Shown here piece by piece: positions 27,420-36,702 of a DNA stretch of 37,865 nucleotides. The DNA is from Candidatus Roizmanbacteria bacterium CG_4_10_14_0_2_um_filter_39_13. GTDB lineage: Bacteria > Patescibacteriota > Microgenomatia > UBA1406 > GWC2-37-13. The notes under the pieces were generated by a model, which was not told where the DNA came from, ran no database searches, and saw nothing but the letters and a program-made list of their open reading frames with translations. Position 1 is the stretch's first letter. The number at the start of each line of letters is the position of its first letter. The position numbers and the translations under genes are program-made. The stretch lies in contig PFOB01000055.1 in NCBI GenBank assembly GCA_002792315.1, positions 1 to 37,865 on the forward strand, in the 5' to 3' direction.

Positions 27420-28128
27420 TATAAATTATCAGAAAAAATAACGCTTGTCAATAGTTGATATATATGGACCTTTAGAGCAACATTAAGAACATCTTATTCA
27501 GCATGATGAATCTTCAAGTGCTAAAAAGAAATGGATCATACGGAGAACATATTGAAAGGTCAAAAAATTATGTACTACTAAAGTTCTATCAGACGTACAA
27601 AATTAAGAGAAAAATAAATCAATATAAATATGCCAAAAATACGCAAATAATATCGAAAATAACTAATAATAGAAATATACAACTTTATAAGTTAATATAT
27701 GTAAAATATATCCATTTGTAAATAAATTATAGATAGGCTTTGATAAAGCCTCATAATTATATGCGTTAATAAAATTCATGAGAAGTAATGTGAAATATAA
27801 GATATAAAATAATATAAAATAAGCGTATCGTGCTGAGGTTGGCTCCTATTTTTGATACACAATTCTTTAAATAATAAATATCCGTCAGAGCAGAATATGA
27901 ACATTAAGGCTATTAAACAGTATATAGCGGTTAATTAAGACTTCTGATTAATTTATATTTTTTTGTTAATATTCATTGATGGGTATTTATATTATTATAG
28001 CAGGCTAAACTGAATGAACTACGACAGATATTTATATATACACAGGGCTTTAAAGAAGTCTAAAACATTAAATCATTCCACGTGAATCATGACTTTAATT
28101 TAACAAAAAAATCTATTACAATGCAACT
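27420..28128. other. extremely AT-rich intergenic region
   Basis: Visually AT-dominated, no credible ORF; AGGCTTT-GAT-AAAGCCT hairpin at ~27735-27751. Confidence 0.6.
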
Positions 28129-29751
28129 ATGAAAGATGAATTATTTTCTCAATCGGTGATAGATGAGTACCTTGAAAAAATTAGAAGGGCCTCAACGCTC
28201 GAGCTCTTGCATGATTATTTTGCAAAATCAAAAGAATGGCTTGACTGGCTTTTGTCTCATGGTTCAATCACACAAAGGTCGTACAAGCAATTGAAGCGTC
28301 AATTGGTTCTTCATGTCGAGAGTCGCTCTAAGCAATTGCAGAATTCTCCAAAAATCAAAGTGGAGATGAAAGGAGTATTTTTCGTTATCTTAATGATTAT
28401 TATATCTCTAGTTTTTTATTTTGTTTTTTTTCTTATCGACTGGCCTCGTATATTTCAAGTTTCTGAAGATACTTTTTCAAATCAACCTTCTGACAAACGC
28501 GTTCTGCCATTTCGTGGCATATTAAAAAATGCGGAAGGAACTGCCATTGATACAAAGCAAGATGTGTATTTTGCTCTTTACAACAGTCAATTTGAGGGAA
28601 CACCACTATTCACTGGTTTTTGTGTCGGCGAAGGGGGGATCACACCGGAATATAACGGAAGTTTTACCGTAACACTGGGAACAGACTGTGGAATGAAACC
28701 AATTTCAAAGTCCCTCTTTGATGAAAATAAAGCCCTCTATTTGGGGGTGCGAATTGGAAATGATAATGAAATTCAACCAAGGTATAAAATATCTACGTCC
28801 GGTTATTCTCAGGACACTGCCCTTTTGGGAGGCCTTCCGGCAGGAAAGATGAACTCGAGTATTCCGTATATTGATGAAAGAGGTGCAATAGTAATTGATT
28901 CAGAGACTCCAAGTATACAATCTACGGACGGAATTTTTAAAATAGAAGGGAAATCATTATCTATTCAAACGCTCGAAGATGGAGGAGGAGATATTATGTT
29001 TCAACCAGGAATTGGTGGGAATTCAATTGTTACGTCTGGAAATTTTGGTATAGGTGACTTAATTCCTCCGACTCGTCTTTCTGTTGTTGGGGTCGAGCCG
29101 TATTCAGCTATTGCAACATTTAAAAATATAGCACTTATTGACGAGGATCAAACATCAGTGCTTAATTTAGGCCTTGCAACAGATATTAATGGATCAAATG
29201 CAACCTACGTTAATTTTTATGCAAATGCTACAAAAGATACGACCGGAGAATTAGTTGGTTCTATTCGTTTAAACAAAAATCATGTGGTGTACGAAACATC
29301 AGGGGCAGATATTGCAGAATATTTTTCAGTAAAAGAAGACCGATCGTTTAAACCGGGGATGGTTATGACTCTTTCATCAAACGGCATTCATGCTGGAATG
29401 AAGGGAGAACCTGTAATTGGTGTCGTGACGGACACAGCGGGATATATTGGAAATGTCACTCGTGACAAAAATAATATATTAATTGGACTCATTGGCCAAA
29501 TAGAAGTGTTTGTTTCAGACATCAATGGAGCAATTCGAGCAGGGGATCGTGTGGGGTTGAGCTTGATTCCTGGTTATGGAGCAAAAGCGATCAGCGATCC
29601 TGAAACGGTTGGATATTTTCTTGAAGATATGAATGTTGACGCGTTAATTTTTTCAAATAATTTTTGTCCAATCGAGTATAAAAATGTCGTAACTATTTCA
29701 GGTTCATTAGTTCGTTGTGGCAGGCTTCATATACTTCTTCGCCCAAAATAG
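28129..29751 (+). CDS. membrane-anchored surface protein with peptidase-G2/IMC-like region
   Basis: TM (FFVILMIIISLVFYFVFFLI); SGADIAEYFSVKEDRSFKPGMVMTLSSNG...EPVIGVVTDTAGYIGN; TACAAT box 6 nt before ATG. Confidence 0.65.
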   Translation: MKDELFSQSVIDEYLEKIRRASTLELLHDYFAKSKEWLDWLLSHGSITQRSYKQLKRQLVLHVESRSKQLQNSPKIKVEMKGVFFVILMIIISLVFYFVFFLIDWPRIFQVSEDTFSNQPSDKRVLPFRGILKNAEGTAIDTKQDVYFALYNSQFEGTPLFTGFCVGEGGITPEYNGSFTVTLGTDCGMKPISKSLFDENKALYLGVRIGNDNEIQPRYKISTSGYSQDTALLGGLPAGKMNSSIPYIDERGAIVIDSETPSIQSTDGIFKIEGKSLSIQTLEDGGGDIMFQPGIGGNSIVTSGNFGIGDLIPPTRLSVVGVEPYSAIATFKNIALIDEDQTSVLNLGLATDINGSNATYVNFYANATKDTTGELVGSIRLNKNHVVYETSGADIAEYFSVKEDRSFKPGMVMTLSSNGIHAGMKGEPVIGVVTDTAGYIGNVTRDKNNILIGLIGQIEVFVSDINGAIRAGDRVGLSLIPGYGAKAISDPETVGYFLEDMNVDALIFSNNFCPIEYKNVVTISGSLVRCGRLHILLRPK

Positions 29752-29789
29752 CTCATGACATTCTATATATGTATTATTAAATGTATTTC

Positions 29790-30060
29790 AAAAATGAGAT
29801 CCCTCCATCCCCGTTACGGGGGGTCGGGATGACAATAAGCCTGTCATCTCGAGCGTTAGTCGAGAGATCCCTCCGCTTCGGTCCCTCCTTCGCCTATGGC
29901 TACGGGCGGGCACAGCGGGATGACAGATGAGACATGGATTCCCGATCAGGTCGGGAATGACAAAAGTGTATTGTCATCCTCGTCCCGATATTCATCGGGA
30001 TAAACTCCTGCGGGGATCCAGAAAAGACATGGATTCCCGATCAGATCGGGAATGACAAAG
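29790..30060. repeat. cluster of dispersed palindromic repeats
   Basis: TGGATTCCCGATCAGGTCGGGAATGACA x2 and TGTCATCCTCGTCCCGATATTCATCGGGATAAACTCCTGCGGGGATCCAG. Confidence 0.8.
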
Positions 30061-30137
30061 ATACCTCTTAGCCTGTTGGGAAGAGGAACAAAAAAATGCA
30101 ATTGACAAGAGTTGTTTCAGATTCTAGAATCAAAACT

Positions 30138-32201
30138 ATGAGTAACCAATCTAAAATTTTAAACACCATCACGCAATATTTTGTGTATGGATTAGTCTTT
30201 TTATTTCCACTTTTCTTTCTTCCCATAACACGGGACTTTCTCGTTTATAGCAAGTTTTATTTTCTTGCCGCCGTGTTGTTTATTGTTTTATTACTTTCAC
30301 TCGGAAAGTTTTTACTCACCAAGAAATTTACGTGGGTTCACAATCTGGCAACCCAATCTTTGATACTCATATTGTTGTCATACGTGCTTTCCATCGTTTT
30401 AATGTCGCCAAATAAATTGCAGGCAGTTTTTAATCCACAATATGGGTTGATTCTGTTGACATCGATGGTTCTTCTCTATTTATATGCATCACATGCATTT
30501 GCACGAGCAAAAATATCTCCCATTTTACCAATTGCAGTATCTGGCTTGCTCGTTTCAGTACTTGCACTCATTGTCATGGTAGATCCATTTCAAGGCACCG
30601 AGCTGCCGGCATATTGGTCATTTCTTTCAAATACGACTTTTAATACTATTGGATCAAGTGTTCATTTCATTGCATTTTTAGTCTTTACTTTAGTTGGATC
30701 GTCCTTGTACATGTGGAGAACGTATGCTCGTTCCCGAGTGGTAAATGAAGCAAATAGAACCATGCTCATCATGCTTGGAGTCATTGTTCTCTTCACATTA
30801 CTTGCATTGATATTTCATGTGTTTATCGTTTCTCAGCAAATTCTTACCGAAGGTGCTCAAATTATTATTCCTCCCTTTTCACTTTCGTGGTTTGCAGCGG
30901 TCGAGGTATTGAAAAATCCGATGACTGCAATCTTTGGTGTTGGTGTAGACAATTTTTCATCTCTCTTTACGCAAGTTCGTACAGTCAATTACAATCTCTC
31001 AGATCTTTGGCAGGTGAATTCATTCAACACGTCTCGATCAACATTCCTTCATATTTTTACCGAACAAGGAATTTTAGGAGTCATTGGATTCAGCTTACTC
31101 ATTTCACTGTTTTTGAAAAATATGAAACATGTGAAGCTTGAGACTGCGGGAATGTTTATCACATCTCTTATTATCTTGGCAATACTTCCCCCAACTGGCA
31201 TTACCTTTTTCCTTTTCTTTGTCGCACTTGCGATGATGGCTGCAGACTTTCACAAGAGAAAAGAGCAGGAGGAGTATGTGATTGATCTTTCAACCCTTAC
31301 CCCAATATTTATCGGGATGATCGTAATCATTGCGCTCATTCTTGGTGGATCGGGATATTTCATGGGACGACATTTCATGGCAGAGTATTATTTCAAGCTG
31401 TCCCTCGATGCAGTCGCAGATAATAGTCTTCAGAAGCTGTATGAAAATCAAGCAAAAGCTTTACAGTACAATAACAATAGCGAAGAGTTTCATCGTCAGT
31501 TTGCTCAAACCAATTTGTTGGTCGCAAACAATATGGCATCGGTTGAGGCTGACAAGTTGACAGATCAAGATAGGGAGACCATTACACAGGCGATCCAAGC
31601 TGCTATCGTTGAAGCAAAGGCGGCAACTGCACTGAATCCACAAAAGGTAACAAATTGGCAGGCACTTGCAGGAGTGTATCGACAGATCATCAATGTTGCA
31701 GAAAATGCGCCGGTATGGGCAGTATCAGCATATCAACAAGCGATCGTGTTAGATCCTCGAAATCCACTTTTGAGACTTGACCTCGGTGGCGTATATTATC
31801 TCTTTGAAAATTACGATGAGGCACAAAAACTGTTTGAACAAGCAGTTTCACTTAAGCCTGACTGGTCAAATGCACATTACAATCTTGCCTGGACGTACTA
31901 TCAGAAAAAAATATATGGCTCTGCAGTAGACCAGATGCAAATTGTGGTCGGACTTCTTGATGCGGGTACGCAACCAGAAGACTATAAAGCAGCTCAAAAG
32001 AATCTTGATGAATTTAAAAAGACCTATGAAGAGGAGCTTGCTAAGATTGAACAAGAACAGGCAGCTCAAGGTGGTGATCAAGGGCAGCAGGGTTTAGCGC
32101 CAGCAGGTGAATTAAACTTACCCGTTGCTCCCGCCACTCAACTTGAAAAGAAAATTGAGCTTCCTGAAGAAGCATCTCCCGGAGCGGCAGTGGGTCAATA
32201 A
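30138..32201 (+). CDS. O-antigen ligase/Wzy-like polytopic protein with C-terminal TPR repeats
   Basis: ~10 TM helices; GVGVDNFSSLFTQVRTVNYN; TPR motifs (DPRNPLLRLDLGGVYYLFENYDEAQKLFEQAVSLKPDWSNAHYNLAWTYYQ). Confidence 0.78.
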   Translation: MSNQSKILNTITQYFVYGLVFLFPLFFLPITRDFLVYSKFYFLAAVLFIVLLLSLGKFLLTKKFTWVHNLATQSLILILLSYVLSIVLMSPNKLQAVFNPQYGLILLTSMVLLYLYASHAFARAKISPILPIAVSGLLVSVLALIVMVDPFQGTELPAYWSFLSNTTFNTIGSSVHFIAFLVFTLVGSSLYMWRTYARSRVVNEANRTMLIMLGVIVLFTLLALIFHVFIVSQQILTEGAQIIIPPFSLSWFAAVEVLKNPMTAIFGVGVDNFSSLFTQVRTVNYNLSDLWQVNSFNTSRSTFLHIFTEQGILGVIGFSLLISLFLKNMKHVKLETAGMFITSLIILAILPPTGITFFLFFVALAMMAADFHKRKEQEEYVIDLSTLTPIFIGMIVIIALILGGSGYFMGRHFMAEYYFKLSLDAVADNSLQKLYENQAKALQYNNNSEEFHRQFAQTNLLVANNMASVEADKLTDQDRETITQAIQAAIVEAKAATALNPQKVTNWQALAGVYRQIINVAENAPVWAVSAYQQAIVLDPRNPLLRLDLGGVYYLFENYDEAQKLFEQAVSLKPDWSNAHYNLAWTYYQKKIYGSAVDQMQIVVGLLDAGTQPEDYKAAQKNLDEFKKTYEEELAKIEQEQAAQGGDQGQQGLAPAGELNLPVAPATQLEKKIELPEEASPGAAVGQ

Positions 32202-32295
32202 GTGAGTAAATGTAGTATTGAGTATGTGGTATTTAGTATACTTTTTTCATTTTTTCTCATTGACTCCTTAAGTGAATTCATGGTTTAATGAGAGT

Positions 32296-33120
32296 ATGAA
32301 TCTTCGAATACTAATTGCTTTATTCTTATCATGCATATTCGCGAGCATGCTGTTTGTTCCTAAAGCCTCTGCCTCAAACCTCATACCCATATCTCTGTCA
32401 TTTTCTTTAGAGAAGAAACCTTCAATCGGAGCGATTGTTTCACGTGACCAAGATGGATTTAGACTTACAAACGTCAAATATGACACGCAACTTACTGGGG
32501 TAGTGGTTGAAACATCGGATTTGATCATGAAATATGAGGAGGATGTACCGGGAGTCTTTACTGATAGGTATATTGTTTATGGAGGCGAAGCCAAAGTATT
32601 GGTAAACGACACTAATGGAATCGTCAAAAAAGGCGACTATATAACCGCATCAGATAGGCCTGGAGAAGGAATGAAGGCAGATCGAGATGGGATTGTGCTC
32701 GGAATTGCTGTTGAAGACATGGTGATTAATGAAGGGAGTGCAACCACGATGGTTCTCGTTGCAATAGACCCACGATTTTCGACACTTGATAAATCACTTA
32801 TTGCAGAAGATCTCATTTTGAAATATGGTATCTTTGGACCGATTATTAAAGCGATACTTGATATTTTTCAGGTTGCTCCAGAAAAGCTTGCGCAGACTCC
32901 GCCGATTTTTCGATACACTTTGTCGATTCTTCTTCTGATTGTCACAATACTGTTTGGATTTGTCTTATTTGGACGAGTTGCGCTGAGAGGTATCGAATCT
33001 CTGGGAAGAAATCCTCTAGCTCGTTGGACAATACTTTCAGGAATCGTCATTAATATCACCTTTGTTACTATCATGATCGCATTTGCATTATTTCTCTCAT
33101 ATATTATCTTGACCATATAA
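32296..33120 (+). CDS. exported membrane protein with surface-protein-like beta domain
   Basis: Signal peptide MNLRILIALFLSCIFASMLFVPKASA; C-terminal TMs; shares GDxI..S..PG.G.KA..-type segment with the 28129 CDS. Confidence 0.65.
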   Translation: MNLRILIALFLSCIFASMLFVPKASASNLIPISLSFSLEKKPSIGAIVSRDQDGFRLTNVKYDTQLTGVVVETSDLIMKYEEDVPGVFTDRYIVYGGEAKVLVNDTNGIVKKGDYITASDRPGEGMKADRDGIVLGIAVEDMVINEGSATTMVLVAIDPRFSTLDKSLIAEDLILKYGIFGPIIKAILDIFQVAPEKLAQTPPIFRYTLSILLLIVTILFGFVLFGRVALRGIESLGRNPLARWTILSGIVINITFVTIMIAFALFLSYIILTI

Positions 33121-33247
33121 ATAAAATCTTCAGAAGTATGGATTGTTTTATGTTGATACAACAAGATATGATAAGCTATATTTTTAAAGAAAGTTTAAAA
33201 TGAGCAATCAGTATTGAAACGATCGTTTCAACTTCATTTCTTTACAC

Positions 33248-33580
33248 GGTGTCATCCGCCAGTTGGCGGATCCATGTCTATACTGGATCCCCGCAGGAGT
33301 TTATTCCGATGAATATCGGGACGAGGATGACAATATGCTTGTGTCATTCCCAGCTTGACTGGGAATCCATTCTTTATACTATGTCAACAGCATGGTTCCC
33401 CTCCGGAGCCTGTCCTCGATCTTCGTCGGGGAAGGGGATGATAATTCATCTCCAGTGTGTGGTTTGATGAAAATCATTCTTGCCTTACACAGTGTCATTC
33501 TCAGATTCTGCTTGGGAATCCAAGTCTTATCTGGATCCCCGTCTTCACGGGGATGACAATATGCTTGTGTCATTCCCATA
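33248..33580. repeat. second cluster of dispersed palindromic repeats
   Basis: ATCCGCC-AGTT-GGCGGAT; 50-bp inverted copy of the 29972-30021 unit; GGATGACAATATGCTTGTGTCATTCCCA twice. Confidence 0.8.
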
Positions 33581-33715
33581 AAACCAGAAATCAAGACGAG
33601 AAATATATAGTACTAAATCTGTAAATAAACTTGTTATGCATTGTCACATCAATATATTTTAAGTTCAAATAATATACTCAATATAGACTTATAATATGAA
33701 AAATAGACATCAATC

Positions 33716-33776
33716 GTGTATTTTGGCTCTATTGAGCCAAAATACACTTGACATGCAAGGTTGTTTTATGTTTATA
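33716..33776 (+). promoter_or_regulatory. promoter with upstream perfect palindrome
   Basis: GTGTATTTTGGCTC-TATT-GAGCCAAAATACAC (14-bp arms) abutting TTGACA (33748-33753) N17 TTTATA (33771-33776). Confidence 0.65.
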
Positions 33777-33810
33777 TGAAGGTATACGACAATGTTTTGA
33801 TACCGTGATC

Positions 33811-36702
33811 ATGAAAAAAAAATACACCCTATCACCAAAAGAGTTTGCAAAGAGAGTTGGAGTGTCTTCTTCTACCGTTCGGAGATGGGAGAAAGAAAAG
33901 ATTATAGGATCTACACGAAATTCTTCAGGGTATCGCCTGTTTGCTGCATCAGATATAGAGGTTGCTAAACAGCATAGCAACAACCTATTTAAGGAAAAAG
34001 TCAATAGAGGCAAAGATCAATTGGTCACAAAAGAAGATGCAGATGTTTTGGGAATTACGGGAACAAGAATTCCGTGGACCAAAACTCATTATATTACTGC
34101 TGCAACAATATGTGTCATACTTTCATTGATCGTCATTAAGTCAGGTTTTCTTTTCAATACAACAAAATCTGATGCAGAACAGGTATCAGACGCATCTCAC
34201 CATACGAATCAATATATAGGGAGTGAATCTTTTGGAAAGAGAACATCTCTTTCAAACGTGCTTGCTGCAGAGTCAGATGCCTTACGAAAAAAAATCCTGA
34301 GTAATGTTGCATGGGAGTTTCGGGGTTCTTTAGACAATCCTGCAATTACCGTATTTGGAAGCTCCGAGTTTATAGGAGATATAAACGCAGATGGGTACAA
34401 TGTGAACCTTGGAACGGGAAGGTTGACTGCTTCAAATGTAGTCTATTCGATTACCGCAGGTGATGGGCTTGCTCTGACAGGAACTCAGGACGTCGTTCTT
34501 GAAAACAAGGGAGTTTTGTCCCTTGGTGACTTGACGGGAAACGTAGAGTTTGAGGCAGGAAGCAATGTCTCAATCTCAGCGACAGGCAATAAAATCACTA
34601 TAAATAGCTCCTACACAGATACGAAATTTACTGCTGGAACAGATCTTGACCTTTCAGACACGGTGTTTTCTCTCGAAACAACAATAGATTCGGTTACTGC
34701 TATCAATTTTCCTACAGGTGCAGTGATAACCGGAACAGACACAACGATCAATCTTTCATACTTTGATGTTGCCTCAGATGGCTCAACGACGATTGGCAGC
34801 ACTCTTCATGTGAGTGGGAACGTGGGCATTGGGACGACAAACTCACGTGCTTCGCTGGATATATCTGGCACCGATGGGGCGATCATCCCCGTAGGTACCA
34901 CGGCACAAAGACCAAGTATTCCGTATACAGGGACGATTCGTTACAATAGCACAACCAGTCAATTTGAAGGGTATAGTGCCAGTAGTTGGGGCTCTCTGGG
35001 GGGCTTAATTGATGTAGATCAAGATACGTATATCATTGCCGAAAACAGTGCAGGAGCTGACAATGATCAACTCAGGTTTTATACTGCAGGATTTGAAAGA
35101 ATGGCAATTGGGGCTACTGGATATGTCGGAATCGGAGGCACGGCTCCACTAACTGCTTCATTTTTGTATGTCGGGACAAACGGATTTGTCGGCATCGGAA
35201 CAACAGATCCAACATACAAACTTGATGTCATCGGAACCGCCAGAGTGACGTCCACTCTGAATCTTTCATCTCTTACTGCAAGCAGACTTTTATCTACTGA
35301 CGGATCAAGTAACGCTGCAGTAGTATCTGACCTCACCAGTTGGATCGCAGGAACAAGTAATCAAATCACCGCAACCAGTGACGGAGATGGGACGCTTACC
35401 TTATCTCTTCCCCAAAATATTCACAGTGGAGCATCTCCTACATTTACCGGACTTACGCTCTCGGGACTGGGGATAGGAGTCGTACAAAGTAATGTGAGCG
35501 GTGTACTTTCAAATAACCTTGGAACATTAAACTATCTCACCAAATGGGATGCAAACGGAATCACCAATTCAAATGTATATGACAATGCAGGAAGTGTAGG
35601 CATAGGTGGAACAGCGCCAGCCACAGCCCCAAGGCTTTATGTCGGAGCAAATGGGAATGTTGGAATAGGGACGACTGCGCCAGGGGCGAAGCTTGAACTT
35701 GCTGGAAACCTTTTGTCATCAGGAGTATTTCAATTTGGTGGAGGAAGTAGTGTTTTGGGATATTCACGCATAGGAATCGGTTCCACTGCCCCATCAACCG
35801 GAGCAGATGCGGGAAGTCTGATCGACTCATCAGAAGATTTATATATAGCAGGAAATTTACACGTAGCAGGATCATTCAAAACTCCCTACGCACAAATAAT
35901 CACGGTCGCAAAAAGTGGAGGAGACTTTACAACTATAAATGCAGCTTATACCTATGCAAAAACACTCACGCCAAGTGCAACAAATCAAATCCTTATTAAG
36001 GTTATGCCGGGGGTTTATAGCGAACGTTTAACTCTGGATACTTCGTACATCTCGCTATCCGGCGATACTAGGGATACAACAAAGATGACGTATACAGCTG
36101 ACAATTCGACCAATGCAACGATATATTCAGCAAGTGCAATTATAGGTGTAACTATTTCAAATATGACTGTTGAAACAACGACGAATGGGTATGCGGTAAA
36201 CCTTACCAATGCGAATCCGACAATATATCTTCAGAACAATAAACTAATTGATGCAACAGCATTTTTTGGTATTCAAAATAACAGCTCAAATGCCTATTTC
36301 ATAAACAATATTATTTATGGTCAACGAATTCAGTCAAGTGCTGGAACATATAAAGATAATGATTTTCAGGGTGGAGCATATGGTATACAGGCATCGGGAG
36401 GTACCTTTATTGGGAATAAGATATCTAGTTTGGGGAATACTGGTGGAGTCTATATTGATAATTACATTTCGTTTGTAGACAATATTAACGGCGCTTCTAC
36501 GTTTAGAAATAATTATTTTGCTGGTAATGTGAGAGTAAGTAATACATCTGGAACAGTAGTGTTCAATGGGGATAGAATTAATGGCCACTTGTACACGACA
36601 AATGCATCCTCGATTGCATATCTTGCTAATGCTACAGTGAATGGAAGTGTCACCTCGTATTCTGGTGGAGCCTCAGATGCAGGGACTATTTTATCTATCT
36701 AA
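33811..36702 (+). CDS. MerR-type HTH, TM helix and extracellular tail-fibre-like/beta-helix adhesin
   Basis: MKKKYTLSPKEFAKRVGVSSSTVRRWEKEKII...GYRLFAASDIE; TM YITAATICVILSLIVIKSGFLF; GNVGIGTT repeats; right-handed beta-helix-like segment. Confidence 0.8.
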   Translation: MKKKYTLSPKEFAKRVGVSSSTVRRWEKEKIIGSTRNSSGYRLFAASDIEVAKQHSNNLFKEKVNRGKDQLVTKEDADVLGITGTRIPWTKTHYITAATICVILSLIVIKSGFLFNTTKSDAEQVSDASHHTNQYIGSESFGKRTSLSNVLAAESDALRKKILSNVAWEFRGSLDNPAITVFGSSEFIGDINADGYNVNLGTGRLTASNVVYSITAGDGLALTGTQDVVLENKGVLSLGDLTGNVEFEAGSNVSISATGNKITINSSYTDTKFTAGTDLDLSDTVFSLETTIDSVTAINFPTGAVITGTDTTINLSYFDVASDGSTTIGSTLHVSGNVGIGTTNSRASLDISGTDGAIIPVGTTAQRPSIPYTGTIRYNSTTSQFEGYSASSWGSLGGLIDVDQDTYIIAENSAGADNDQLRFYTAGFERMAIGATGYVGIGGTAPLTASFLYVGTNGFVGIGTTDPTYKLDVIGTARVTSTLNLSSLTASRLLSTDGSSNAAVVSDLTSWIAGTSNQITATSDGDGTLTLSLPQNIHSGASPTFTGLTLSGLGIGVVQSNVSGVLSNNLGTLNYLTKWDANGITNSNVYDNAGSVGIGGTAPATAPRLYVGANGNVGIGTTAPGAKLELAGNLLSSGVFQFGGGSSVLGYSRIGIGSTAPSTGADAGSLIDSSEDLYIAGNLHVAGSFKTPYAQIITVAKSGGDFTTINAAYTYAKTLTPSATNQILIKVMPGVYSERLTLDTSYISLSGDTRDTTKMTYTADNSTNATIYSASAIIGVTISNMTVETTTNGYAVNLTNANPTIYLQNNKLIDATAFFGIQNNSSNAYFINNIIYGQRIQSSAGTYKDNDFQGGAYGIQASGGTFIGNKISSLGNTGGVYIDNYISFVDNINGASTFRNNYFAGNVRVSNTSGTVVFNGDRINGHLYTTNASSIAYLANATVNGSVTSYSGGASDAGTILSI

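Noticed and set aside
27503-27721. 72-aa ORF in the AT-rich gap
   Set aside because: Low-complexity Lys/Asn/Ile translation expected from AT-rich DNA.
29790-33580. Possible CRISPR array from the repeated TGGATTCCCG/GGGAATGACA units
   Set aside because: Units vary in length, orientation and spacing and are palindromic dispersed repeats; no cas genes nearby, and the PaaX-like Cas2-type domain alone is not evidence.
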